NCBI GenBank assembly: GCA_002339745.1
Contig: DDKP01000005.1
Location: 1 to 11,072 of the forward strand
Direction of reading: 5' to 3'
Length of the DNA: 11,072 nt
DNA from: Firmicutes bacterium UBA2595
GTDB taxonomy: Bacteria > Bacillota > Thermincolia > Thermincolales > UBA2595
A program made the position numbers and the translations under genes. Shown here piece after piece: positions 1 to 6,237 of the stretch (position 1 is the stretch's first letter; each line of letters begins with the position of its first letter). The notes beneath the pieces were generated by a model, which was not told where the DNA came from, ran no database searches, and saw only the letters and a program-made list of their open reading frames with translations.

Positions 1-137
1 TTTAAAATCTGATTTAGATCCGCCGGATCTATTTTACAGGCTCACCCCGAACCCGGCGAAAAACTGGTTAGCCTGACCAAACGTTTCTCAATCAATGTTC
101 CAGCCCTCTCTCTGCCACTAAAAATTCTAATTGTTAT

Positions 138-167
138 TTTACATATTAACACATAAAATGATATAAT
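138..167 (+). promoter_or_regulatory. Probable sigma-A promoter of the LysR-family gene
   Basis: A -35-like TTTACA (138-143, 5 of 6 consensus bases) and a perfect -10 TATAAT (162-167) are separated by 18 bases in very AT-rich DNA. Transcription would start near 174 and give a leader of roughly 80 bases before the chosen LysR start at 253. The assignment is by eye. It is supported by its position directly ahead of the only plus-strand gene nearby. Confidence 0.6.
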
Positions 168-186
168 TGAAATGCATAATTATCAT
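158..186. promoter_or_regulatory. Inverted repeat over the -10 region, candidate operator
   Basis: The left arm 158-168 (ATGATAtaATT) and the right arm 178-186 (AATTATCAT) are complementary apart from two extra bases in the left arm. They enclose a small ATGCAT palindrome. The dyad covers the -10 hexamer and the expected transcription start of the LysR-family gene. LysR-type regulators commonly repress their own genes from such dyads, so autoregulation is a reasonable inference. AT-rich DNA produces chance dyads, so confidence is limited. Confidence 0.35.
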
Positions 187-252
187 ATCAGTTATAAACA
201 ACAGTCATATCTTTGGCAATACCCGCAACAAGGAGTCAGGGGCGGTGAAATA

Positions 253-1137
253 ATGGAATTGTCTCAACTTAGAGCCTTTTATGAAATAGCCAGGTCAGGC
301 AGCTTAACCAAAGGGGCGGAGAAGCTTTGCATAACACAGCCGGCCCTGTCCCGTCAGGTTGAGTCCCTGGAAAAGTCTGTAGGGGTAAGCCTCTTTAACC
401 GGCATAGCCGGGGTGTTTATCTGACCGAAGCAGGCCGCAGGCTGTTTGAGTACGTCGAACAGATGCTGAGACTGGCAGATGAAGCAGAACGAACGCTGCA
501 GGAAATTCAGGGACTGGAGACCGGTAAGTTAAGTATCGGTGCGTGTACGACAGTCGGCAACTATTTACTCCCTGCCCCTCTGGCCACCTTTCTTAAGCTG
601 CACCCCAAAATAGAAGCTTCCCTTCATCTCGGCAAGAGCAACGATATAGTCGACGGAGTTATAAACAGGCAATTCGACCTGGCATTTATAGCAGGCGTTG
701 CTGACTCGCCCGGACTTTGTATTGAGCCAATATATGAAGATGAGATTTTGTTTTTGGTTTACCCTGGCCATCCGTTATGCGAAAACGCAGGTTTTAACCC
801 GGAGCAACTGGCAGGAGAAGTGTTTATCCTCAGGGAACAGGGTTCCGCAACCAGGCAAGCATTGGATTCAATACTTTCCAAAGTTCGGGTTAAACCCTCA
901 AGGGTAGTTACACTGGGTGATACAGAAGCTGTTAAAAGGGCTGTAATGGCAGGACTGGGCGTTACTTTTCTGTCTAAACGTACAGTGGGCCTGGAGCTGC
1001 GGTCTGGACTGTTATGCGCGCCAGACATACCTGAACTGAAGATGACACGGCAGATGCTGTGTATTTACCCAAAAAACGTACACCTTTCACCTGCGGCCTT
1101 AGCATTTTTATCCCATCTGAAGAAAGAAGGATATTAA
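253..1137 (+). CDS. LysR-family transcriptional regulator
   Basis: A 294-residue LysR-type DNA-binding regulator, the usual length for the family. Residues 1-60 form the winged helix-turn-helix (ELSQLRAFYEIARSGS, then the recognition helix region ITQPALSRQVESLE). A linker helix follows to about residue 90, and a periplasmic-binding-protein-like effector domain covers about 92-290, opening with KLSIGACTTVGNYLLP. I chose the ATG at 253 because the family's domain begins there and a purine-rich GGGGCGGTGA lies just ahead. The in-frame ATG at 172 would add 27 residues unlike any LysR N-terminus and sits on the likely transcription start. An AAGGAG at 230-235 is too far away to decide the start. 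The gene is not divergent from an intact partner. Downstream lies a decayed cytochrome, so the regulated gene is unknown. Subfamily cannot be named from sequence alone. Confidence 0.93.
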   Translation: MELSQLRAFYEIARSGSLTKGAEKLCITQPALSRQVESLEKSVGVSLFNRHSRGVYLTEAGRRLFEYVEQMLRLADEAERTLQEIQGLETGKLSIGACTTVGNYLLPAPLATFLKLHPKIEASLHLGKSNDIVDGVINRQFDLAFIAGVADSPGLCIEPIYEDEILFLVYPGHPLCENAGFNPEQLAGEVFILREQGSATRQALDSILSKVRVKPSRVVTLGDTEAVKRAVMAGLGVTFLSKRTVGLELRSGLLCAPDIPELKMTRQMLCIYPKNVHLSPAALAFLSHLKKEGY

Positions 1138-1149
1138 TAGTATTCAGAA

Positions 1150-1786
1150 GGCTCGGTGAGTATTGTGCAAATGGCGCCGCAGGTACTTTCTTGAGGCCCT
1201 GTAGTGATCAGGGTTTGACTACAAAGCCTGGGATGCAGCCAAAGCAGCATACGTCAAAGGTGAAAGGGCCGATTTAAAAGAGATCTTTGTTGCTGACCTG
1301 CGGGTTGGTTGTGAAATGTGCCATGGTACTGGCGCTCAACATATAAAGGCTCCCAGTAAGACCAATATCATCAACCCAGCCAGACTCACAAAAACCGAGG
1401 ACAGGCTGAACGTATGCGCACAGCGCCATACCCGTCCCAACAAGAGCAAAAAATCGTCCCTGGCTCAGGACCTCCGGGGCTTCAGAATTGGGGAGAAATA
1501 TGAGGACTACGCCGATTATACCAGCCCTGCCTGGGGAGTTGGAAACAGGCAGGTTTCCATTGACGGAAAAGGCCGCCGTGACCACCAGCAGAACATAGAT
1601 ATAATGCTGACAGCTTATCTGAAACCATGGAGCATACATGGAAAAATGGCATGCTTCGACTGCCATGACGCTCACAATATCGGCAACAATCCTGCTACTC
1701 TGACTAAAGCAAATACTTCAATAACTGGGACAGCCTTTCTTGTTAGTTTTCATAAAATTAAACAAAAGAAAGAGAGCGCCCCCTAA
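1150..1786 (+). pseudogene. Decayed multihaem c-type cytochrome
   Basis: An open frame from 1208 to 1786 with no plausible start reads as part of a periplasmic multihaem cytochrome c. It has an intact CEMCH (1310-1324) followed by GTGAQHIKAP, a broken CAQRH (1415-1429, second haem cysteine replaced by arginine through one base), a DHQQ stretch, and an intact CFDCHDAHN (from 1652). In this cytochrome type the spacing of CxxCHGPG, CAQCH, HHQQ and CxxCHDPH is recognisable, which is the main basis for the call. Upstream, a different frame reads YCANGAAGTF at 1161-1190, as if from a CxxCH motif (CANCHAGTF) that lost its second cysteine and histidine. TAG and TGA at 1202-1207 block the main frame, so at least one frameshift is needed. 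LVSFHK (around 1736) may be a further ruined haem motif. No signal peptide, start codon or ribosome binding site was found. The last codons run into the terminator of the opposite operon. A pseudogene or truncated remnant is much likelier than a working gene. Confidence 0.75.
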
Positions 1787-1811
1787 GTTTTACTTATGGG
1801 ACACTCCCCTT
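1749..1811 (-). terminator. Intrinsic terminator of the rpsU-yqeY end of the minus-strand block
   Basis: Five bases past the yqeY stop codon, the minus-strand RNA can form a long stem. GAGTGTCCC (1806-1798) pairs with GGGGCGCTC (1782-1774) using two G-U pairs. TAAGT (1796-1792) then pairs with ACTTA (1788-1784) around an AAA loop. Weaker pairing may extend the base outward to 1811 and 1769. A U-rich tract (about 1768-1749) follows. The wobble pairs become A-C mismatches on the other strand, so the signal favours minus-strand termination. Confidence 0.85.
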
Positions 1812-1815
1812 AAAA

Positions 1816-2268
1816 CTACTGTTCTAGCATTTCCTTGACAATCTGGCTTACCAGCTTTCCGTCAGCCCTGCCTTTGGTCTTAGGCATCAGTTTACTCATT
1901 ACCTTGCCCATATCCCTGGGCCCGGCCGGCTGGACTTCGTCAATTACATGCTGCACTAGGCTGCGGATTTCCTCTTCGGACAACTGTTGGGGAAGGTATG
2001 GCATGAGAATTTCTATCTCTTCCTGAAGCTCGTCGGCAATATCCTGCCGACCCGCCCTCACGTATTCTTCCATGGCGTCTTTTCTTTTTTTGACTTCCCT
2101 GGAGATAACCTCAATCACTTCTTCTTCGGAAAGTTCTTTCTTTTTATCTATCTCGGCGTTCTTGAGGGAGGAACGGACCATGCGAATAACCGAAAGTCTC
2201 TTCTTGCCGCTTTCTTTCTCCTTCATGGCGGCCTTCATATCCTCGGTCAGCCTATCCTGCAGGGACAT
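1816..2268 (-). CDS. yqeY: GatB/YqeY domain-containing protein
   Basis: A 150-residue cytoplasmic protein matching the full-length YqeY family, whose members are about 150 residues. Seen in the sequence: the N-terminal MSLQDRLTEDMKAAMKEKES, the RLSVIRMVRSSLKNAEI helix, a charged EEEVIEVISREVKKRKDA helix, PYLPQQLSEEEI, and the glycine-rich GKVMSKLMPKTKGRADGKLV near the end. YqeY resembles the C-terminal tRNA-binding region of the GatB amidotransferase subunit, but its exact role is not established. A link to tRNA or translation is only suggested by this likeness and by its usual place behind rpsU. The ATG at 2268 is preceded by a GGAGG that overlaps the rpsU stop codon (TAAGGAGG), so the two genes are co-transcribed and probably translationally coupled. 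Confidence 0.95.
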   Translation of the reverse strand: MSLQDRLTEDMKAAMKEKESGKKRLSVIRMVRSSLKNAEIDKKKELSEEEVIEVISREVKKRKDAMEEYVRAGRQDIADELQEEIEILMPYLPQQLSEEEIRSLVQHVIDEVQPAGPRDMGKVMSKLMPKTKGRADGKLVSQIVKEMLEQ

Positions 2269-2279
2269 TGGAATCCTCC

Positions 2280-2456
2280 TTACCAGTATCTTCTTTTCCT
2301 AGCTGCCTCAGATTTTTTCTTCCGCTTTACACTGGGTTTTTCATAATGCTCGCGCTTTCTTACTTCGGACAGAACTCCTGATTTTTGGCATGACCTTTTA
2401 AAACGCCTTAAGGCGCTGTCGAGGGTTTCATTTTTTCCGACTTTTACTTCCGCCAT
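2280..2456 (-). CDS. rpsU: 30S ribosomal protein S21
   Basis: A 58-residue basic protein encoded on the minus strand. It begins [20 protein letters not shown], continues [20 protein letters not shown], and ends in a run of lysines and arginines with the final residues RKRRYW. This is the normal length and pattern for bacterial S21, a small-subunit protein near the 3' end of 16S rRNA that takes part in translation initiation. The ATG at 2456 has a GGAGGGAGGG ribosome binding site about eight bases ahead. A strong promoter lies about 100 bases upstream. Its TAA overlaps the yqeY ribosome binding site, and the start of yqeY follows 11 bases after its stop codon. The identification is secure. Confidence 0.96.
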   Translation of the reverse strand: MAEVKVGKNETLDSALRRFKRSCQKSGVLSEVRKREHYEKPSVKRKKKSEAARKRRYW

Positions 2457-2557
2457 TCCTTTTCCCTCCCTCCACTACTGACAATAATGCAGTGGCCAAA
2501 CAAAACGGTTTCTGTGAATGCTGCCGCTTTAAAAAGGCATAAAATTACACATTGTTA

Positions 2558-2587
2558 ATTATACTATATTTTTTGGCAAAGTGTCAA
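2558..2587 (-). promoter_or_regulatory. Strong sigma-A promoter for rpsU-yqeY
   Basis: On the minus strand, a perfect TTGACA (2587-2582) and a perfect TATAAT (2563-2558) are 18 bases apart. The -35 box begins five bases past the last base of the HIT stop codon. Transcription would start near 2551, leaving a leader of about 95 bases before rpsU. The leader contains small dyads (TGCC/GGCA, and CCACT/AGTGG just before the ribosome binding site) whose meaning is unknown. This makes rpsU-yqeY at least partly independent of the genes before it. Confidence 0.88.
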
Positions 2588-2592
2588 CTCTA

Positions 2593-2934
2593 CTAAGCGA
2601 AGCTCCGCAGTTCCTCACCGCCTATCAGGTGATAATGCAGGTGGAAAATAACCTGCCCGCCTTCTTTATTGCAGTTGGTCACAATGCGGAAGCCTTTCTC
2701 CGCAATTCCTGCTTCCCTGGCCAGCTTGTTGGCTACCAAGTGAATATGCCCTGCCAGGTCCGCGTTGCCTTCATTGATATCGAGGACGTTGGTCATATGA
2801 TCCCTGGGAATAATCAACAGGTGGACCGGCGCCAGGGGATTAATATCCTTGAAAGCAAGGACTCTGTCATCTTCATAAACTACCTGGCTGGGTATTTCTC
2901 TCCTTACTATTTTGCAGAAAATGCAGTCCTGCAT
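2593..2934 (-). CDS. HIT-family (HinT-like) nucleotide-binding protein
   Basis: A 113-residue histidine-triad protein. The catalytic triad HLHYHLI (residues 98-104) fits the H-x-H-x-H-x-x signature, where x is hydrophobic. The N-terminal CIFCKI carries Cys4 and Cys7, which with a histidine can bind zinc in some family members. FKDINPLAPVHLLIIPRDH is the usual nucleotide-pocket region. HinT-type enzymes hydrolyse purine nucleoside phosphoramidates and are cytoplasmic dimers; the physiological substrate is often unknown. I chose the ATG at 2934 because an AGGAGG lies 11 bases before it. An in-frame GTG at 2946 overlaps that AGGAGG and is rejected. The gene follows mtaB after a 128-base gap and precedes the rpsU promoter. 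Confidence 0.94.
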   Translation of the reverse strand: MQDCIFCKIVRREIPSQVVYEDDRVLAFKDINPLAPVHLLIIPRDHMTNVLDINEGNADLAGHIHLVANKLAREAGIAEKGFRIVTNCNKEGGQVIFHLHYHLIGGEELRSFA

Positions 2935-3062
2935 TAGTAAATACACCTCCTCTTGATAATTTGAAACACCGGTCTAATCGTATATTCCTGAAAACGGTTT
3001 TAATTTGTATGGTATTCGCTAGAAATTAACAAAAATCCTTCCTGATATGAGGTGATTCCGCC
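2935..3062. other. Gap between mtaB and the HIT gene, no firm feature
   Basis: These 128 bases are AT-rich. On the minus strand they hold a run of five T (around 3031) and a CATACAAAT near 3008-3016, which resembles the -10 box of sporulation sigma factors of the sigma-E/K type. No matching -35 box was convincing. No stable stem precedes the T run, so I do not call a terminator after mtaB. Whether the HIT gene has its own promoter here is open. Confidence 0.3.
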
Positions 3063-4373
3063 TTATATCTTCATTTTTCCCAGTAAATTGGTTCCCTTCA
3101 GCTTGACAATTCTCACATCGGCAAACTGCCCCTTCAAGTCTTCGCTGCTTTTAACCAGGACCCTTATATAATTGTCAGTCAGCCCTTCCCACAGTTCCTC
3201 TTCCTCACCTGCCGGCTGCTCAAAGAGGACCTCCATTGACCTGCCCAGAAACTGCCGGGCAAAATTTTTCTGGTTCTCCCTGTCAAGGGCAATCAGCCTT
3301 TTACATCTGGCATCCTTATCTTCGGCAGGTACCTGTTCGGGATACCCGGCAGCCGGAGTCCCTTTACGCGGTGAGTATTTAAACACATGGGTTTTGCTGA
3401 AGGCCGTTTCTTTTACAAACTCATAGGTATTCTCAAACCGTTCGGCAGTTTCGCCCGGGAAACCGACGATTATGTCGGTCGTAATGGCTATGTCCGGGAC
3501 CTGGCTTCTGATTGCCCCGACCAGACGCGAGAATTCGAAGGTGTTATAGTGCCTGTTCATGCGGTTTAAGATATAGTCGTCTCCGCTCTGCAGCGGTATA
3601 TGGAGGTGCCTGCAGACAGTCCGGATACCGGCAACGGCCTCTATTAGACGAGGAGTAATGTCTAAGGGTTCAACAGACCCTAACCTTAGCCTCTTGACCC
3701 CGGGTGTCAGGGAAATCCGGACAACCAGGTCAGCCAGGTCTGTCTTTTCCTCCAGGCCGGCCCCGTAAGCGCCGATATGAATACCGGTGAGGACTATTTC
3801 CTTAAACCCCTCTTCGACAAGTCTCTTTACTTCGTCCAGGACCTTGTCCGGAGAACGGCTACGAAGCGGCCCCCGAGCATAAGGAATGATGCAGTATGTA
3901 CAGAAATTGCTGCAGCCCTCCTGGATTTTAACAAAAGCCCTGGTCCGGTTCTCATAGTCAAGGATTGACATATCCTCAAAAAGACGCTGGGACATGATAT
4001 CTCTTACGGCGTTCACCGGAACAGGAGACTTTTCGGCTTCCTCAACCAGTTCCACTATCCGGTCCCTGTCGCGTGTCCCTATCACCAGATCTACTCCCGG
4101 TATCTCCAGCACCTCGCCGGGTGAGGTTTGGGCGTAACAGCCCGTAACAGCAACTATAGCCCCCGGATTCTTTTTAACAGCCCGGCGGATCATCTGCCTG
4201 GACTTCCGGTCCCCCAGGTGGGTAACTGTACAGGTGTTAATGATATAAACATCTGCCTTTTCGTCAAACGTGACCTGTTTATAACCCTCACGCCGGAATA
4301 ACCCTGCCATCGCTTCACTTTCGTACTGGTTTGTTTTACATCCGAGGGTAAAGATAGCTACTCTCTTAGTCAC
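3063..4373 (-). CDS. mtaB: tRNA (N6-threonylcarbamoyladenosine(37)-C2)-methylthiotransferase MtaB
   Basis: A 436-residue radical-SAM enzyme that adds a methylthio group to t6A37 of tRNAs reading ANN codons, stabilising codon-anticodon pairing. The N-terminal methylthiotransferase domain carries three cysteines expected to hold one iron-sulfur cluster: C12 (TLGCKTNQYESE), C48 (NTCTVT) and C79 (TGCYAQ). The radical-SAM CxxxCxxC motif is C154, C158 and C161 (EGCSNFCTYCIIPYARG). A TRAM-like RNA-binding domain occupies about the last 70 residues. The LGCKTNQYE start and the overall pattern fit MtaB (B. subtilis YqeV) better than MiaB or RimO. The start is GTG at 4373, overlapping the last eight bases of rsmE, so the two are probably translationally coupled. 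This position directly after prmA-rsmE is the usual Firmicute order. Confidence 0.95.
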   Translation of the reverse strand: MTKRVAIFTLGCKTNQYESEAMAGLFRREGYKQVTFDEKADVYIINTCTVTHLGDRKSRQMIRRAVKKNPGAIVAVTGCYAQTSPGEVLEIPGVDLVIGTRDRDRIVELVEEAEKSPVPVNAVRDIMSQRLFEDMSILDYENRTRAFVKIQEGCSNFCTYCIIPYARGPLRSRSPDKVLDEVKRLVEEGFKEIVLTGIHIGAYGAGLEEKTDLADLVVRISLTPGVKRLRLGSVEPLDITPRLIEAVAGIRTVCRHLHIPLQSGDDYILNRMNRHYNTFEFSRLVGAIRSQVPDIAITTDIIVGFPGETAERFENTYEFVKETAFSKTHVFKYSPRKGTPAAGYPEQVPAEDKDARCKRLIALDRENQKNFARQFLGRSMEVLFEQPAGEEEELWEGLTDNYIRVLVKSSEDLKGQFADVRIVKLKGTNLLGKMKI

Positions 4374-5136
4374 CGCTCACCCCTCCCAAGTCTCCGAGTT
4401 CATAGATGACCATAGTTACAGCTGCCAAGCCGGCTGTTTCAGCGCGCATTATACGTGGACCTAACGAAACCGGCAGAACCCCCCTGGACCTGGCCAAATC
4501 TACCTCCTCCTTCGTGAACCCCCCCTCAGGCCCGATAAAGACAGCAATATCCTCATATTCTTGCGGTTTTTCCCGCCGATGCGAAATTAATAACTGCTTG
4601 ATTCCCAGTGACGATTCCTGTTCCCAGGGCATTAGGGCCAGTTTACTGCCGGGTACTTCCTCTAAAGCAACTCTAAACGGCATCTGTCCGGTAACCTCGG
4701 GAATCACCGCCCGGCCGGACTGCTTGGACGCTTCTTCGGCTATTCTCCGCCAGCGGACCAGCCGGGCTCCCGCTTTTTTATCGTCCAGCATCACCACGGT
4801 ACGCTCACAGATTACCGGGACGATCCGGGCCACCCCCAATTCTGTGCTTTTCTGGATCACCAGGTCCATCTTATCCCCCTTGGGCAGTCCCTGGTAAAGG
4901 GTCACCCTCACCGGCGCCTCGGTATTAATTTCTCTTTCAGCCAGTATTTCACAGACCACCTGCTTACTAGTTATTTCCCTGATTCTGCCTGCAAATTCTC
5001 TACCGTCGCCCGTGGACAGCCGGATTATCTCTCCCGTGCCCAGGCGGAGTACCCTGGATATATGCTTTACATCAGGGCCTGTCACAACCGCTGTATTATT
5101 TTGGATAGATTTGCAGGAAATAAAAAACCTGGCCAT
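4366..5136 (-). CDS. rsmE: 16S rRNA (uracil(1498)-N3)-methyltransferase RsmE
   Basis: A 256-residue SPOUT-class methyltransferase that methylates N3 of U1498 in 16S rRNA, in the decoding region of the 30S subunit. The N-terminal PUA-like domain starts MARFFIS and includes HISRVLRLGTGE. The catalytic knot is marked by QKSTELGVARIVPV (95-108), the conserved SGR after SKQ (140-142), GPEGGF (202-207) and LGPRIMRAETA (225-235). I chose the ATG at 5136: MARFF is where the family begins, and a GGGAGGG lies just ahead inside the end of prmA. A longer frame back to 5217 overlaps prmA and is unlikely. Only one base separates this start from the prmA stop codon, and the 3' end overlaps mtaB. It is part of the prmA-rsmE-mtaB unit. 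Confidence 0.96.
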   Translation of the reverse strand: MARFFISCKSIQNNTAVVTGPDVKHISRVLRLGTGEIIRLSTGDGREFAGRIREITSKQVVCEILAEREINTEAPVRVTLYQGLPKGDKMDLVIQKSTELGVARIVPVICERTVVMLDDKKAGARLVRWRRIAEEASKQSGRAVIPEVTGQMPFRVALEEVPGSKLALMPWEQESSLGIKQLLISHRREKPQEYEDIAVFIGPEGGFTKEEVDLARSRGVLPVSLGPRIMRAETAGLAAVTMVIYELGDLGGVSGD

Positions 5137-5137
5137 T

Positions 5138-6076
5138 TTAACCCTCCCTGGAAGCCAGCACAGACACCCACTCCCCGTCCCGGACCACTTGTTTAATCCT
5201 GAAACCTTGATCTGCAATCGTCTGTAAGACTTTTGTTTCCCTAGCGGAAATTATGCCGGAGGAAATGAATTTTCCTCCTGTCCTGACTGCCTTAAAGGCA
5301 TCCGGGCAGAGGCCAATAATTACATCTGCCACTATATTGGCCACCACTATGTCGGCTTTTCCTGAAAGGTTGTCCAGCAGGTTACCGCTTAATACCGTCA
5401 CTGTTTGACCCACTTGGTTCAAGACTGCATTAGACCTTGCAGCTTCAACGGCAACGTCATCTACGTCAACAGCAACAACCTTCCCGGCTCCCAGCCTGGC
5501 GGCAGCAACCGAGAGAATGCCGGAACCCGTCCCGATATCAAAGACAGTTTCCCCGCCTTTCATGACTTGCTCCAGCAATTTAATACACATTATTGTGGTC
5601 GGGTGGGTTCCCGTTCCAAATGCCATACCCGGGTCAAGTTCTATTACCAGCTCCCCCGGTCCCGGTGTGTAGGCCTCCCAGGAAGGCTTGATCACGATCT
5701 TGTTGCTGACCTTGACCGGTTTATAAAAAGCCTTCCACGAGTTGGCCCAGTCTTCATCCCGTACTTGGGCAAAACCCACCCCTTTTATGGAATCGGGAAG
5801 GTATTCCCGGTTAAGGACATTTATTTTTTCATGCAAGCACAGGTTCCGGTCCTCAATCCTTAAATCGCAAGGAAAATACGCCTTAACCAGTAAAAAATCC
5901 CTTTGCAGCAATTCATCGGGGAACTCAAAGGCATCCCATACTCCCTCCGCAATTTGTTCATTGATCATATCCGGATCCTCAATTACCACCCCCCCTGCCC
6001 CGCACTCCATTAATATGCCGGCCACGGCGTCCACTGCCCTTTTATCCGTTTTTATTGATATCTCCTGCCACTTCAT
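5138..6076 (-). CDS. prmA: Ribosomal protein L11 methyltransferase PrmA
   Basis: A 312-residue class I SAM-dependent methyltransferase that trimethylates ribosomal protein L11. The N-terminal L11-recognition domain begins MKWQEISI and includes CGAGGVVIEDP. The C-terminal catalytic domain has ELDPGMAFGTGTHPTT (146-161), the SAM-binding DIGTGSGILSVAAARLGA (from 180), the acidic VDVDD after strand 2, and VVANIVADVI, matching the family's NIL-type motif IV. Length is normal. The ATG at 6076 has a modest GGGAAGTGA ahead. The gene is separated from dnaJ by a 161-base gap full of stem-loops, so it may be transcribed less than the chaperone genes. It leads directly into rsmE. This dnaJ-prmA-rsmE order is typical of Firmicutes. 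Confidence 0.96.
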   Translation of the reverse strand: MKWQEISIKTDKRAVDAVAGILMECGAGGVVIEDPDMINEQIAEGVWDAFEFPDELLQRDFLLVKAYFPCDLRIEDRNLCLHEKINVLNREYLPDSIKGVGFAQVRDEDWANSWKAFYKPVKVSNKIVIKPSWEAYTPGPGELVIELDPGMAFGTGTHPTTIMCIKLLEQVMKGGETVFDIGTGSGILSVAAARLGAGKVVAVDVDDVAVEAARSNAVLNQVGQTVTVLSGNLLDNLSGKADIVVANIVADVIIGLCPDAFKAVRTGGKFISSGIISARETKVLQTIADQGFRIKQVVRDGEWVSVLASREG

Positions 6077-6137
6077 TTGATCACTTCCCAGGTAAATTAT
6101 GCCTCGTCCCTCTTAAAGTTAATCATACCGTAAACCA

Positions 6138-6156
6138 GCCGGTTTAATCAACCGGC
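6138..6156. repeat. Perfect stem-loop in the dnaJ-prmA gap
   Basis: GCCGGTT (6138-6144) and AACCGGC (6150-6156) form a perfect 7-base-pair stem with a 5-base loop. On the minus strand, AAACC (6145-6141) could instead pair with GGTTT (6136-6132), so two exclusive pairings are possible. No T run follows on the minus strand, so it is not a classical terminator. It lies about 60 bases ahead of prmA. Function unknown. Confidence 0.5.
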
Positions 6157-6226
6157 AAAAGAGGGGCTATAACTGCCCTAGATGTCTTCCACGTTTCTGT
6201 CGGAAAACGAGATGGCAGTTAGCCCC
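6157..6226 (-). terminator. Large stem-loop after dnaJ, terminator-like or small palindromic element
   Basis: GGGGCTATAACTGCC (6163-6177) and GGCAGTTAGCCCC (6214-6226) pair as 13 base pairs with two unpaired bases. They enclose a 36-base loop that holds its own hairpin: CGTTTC (6192-6197) with GAAAACG (6203-6209) and one bulged A. On the minus strand the large stem begins 12 bases past the dnaJ stop codon and is followed by TCTTTT (6162-6157), as in a leaky intrinsic terminator. The large structured loop is atypical for a terminator. An RNA processing site or a dispersed palindromic repeat are alternatives. Confidence 0.45.
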
Positions 6227-6237
6227 CTATAAATTTG

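Noticed and set aside
1..156. A stop-free stretch in frame 1 from position 13 to 156 (ends TAA at 154-156), possibly the tail of a gene entering from the left.
   Set aside because: It has a TGA at 10-12, no start codon with a ribosome binding site, and no recognisable protein similarity, and its end runs into the AT-rich promoter region. Nothing else is visible in bases 1-137.
172..252. N-terminal extension of the LysR gene from ATG 172.
   Set aside because: The added 27 residues do not fit the family, and the codon lies at or before the predicted transcription start.
1726..1775. Hairpin CTTTCTT...AAGAAAG with repeated GGGACA words, considered as an insertion-sequence end.
   Set aside because: No transposase, matching far end or target duplication was found, and the pairing is explained in part by the U-rich tract of the yqeY terminator.
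2935..2946. GTG start four codons earlier for the HIT protein.
   Set aside because: The GTG overlaps the AGGAGG that serves the ATG at 2934.
5137..5217. Longer RsmE starting inside prmA.
   Set aside because: The extension overlaps prmA by about 80 bases and precedes the typical MARFF start, which has its own ribosome binding site.
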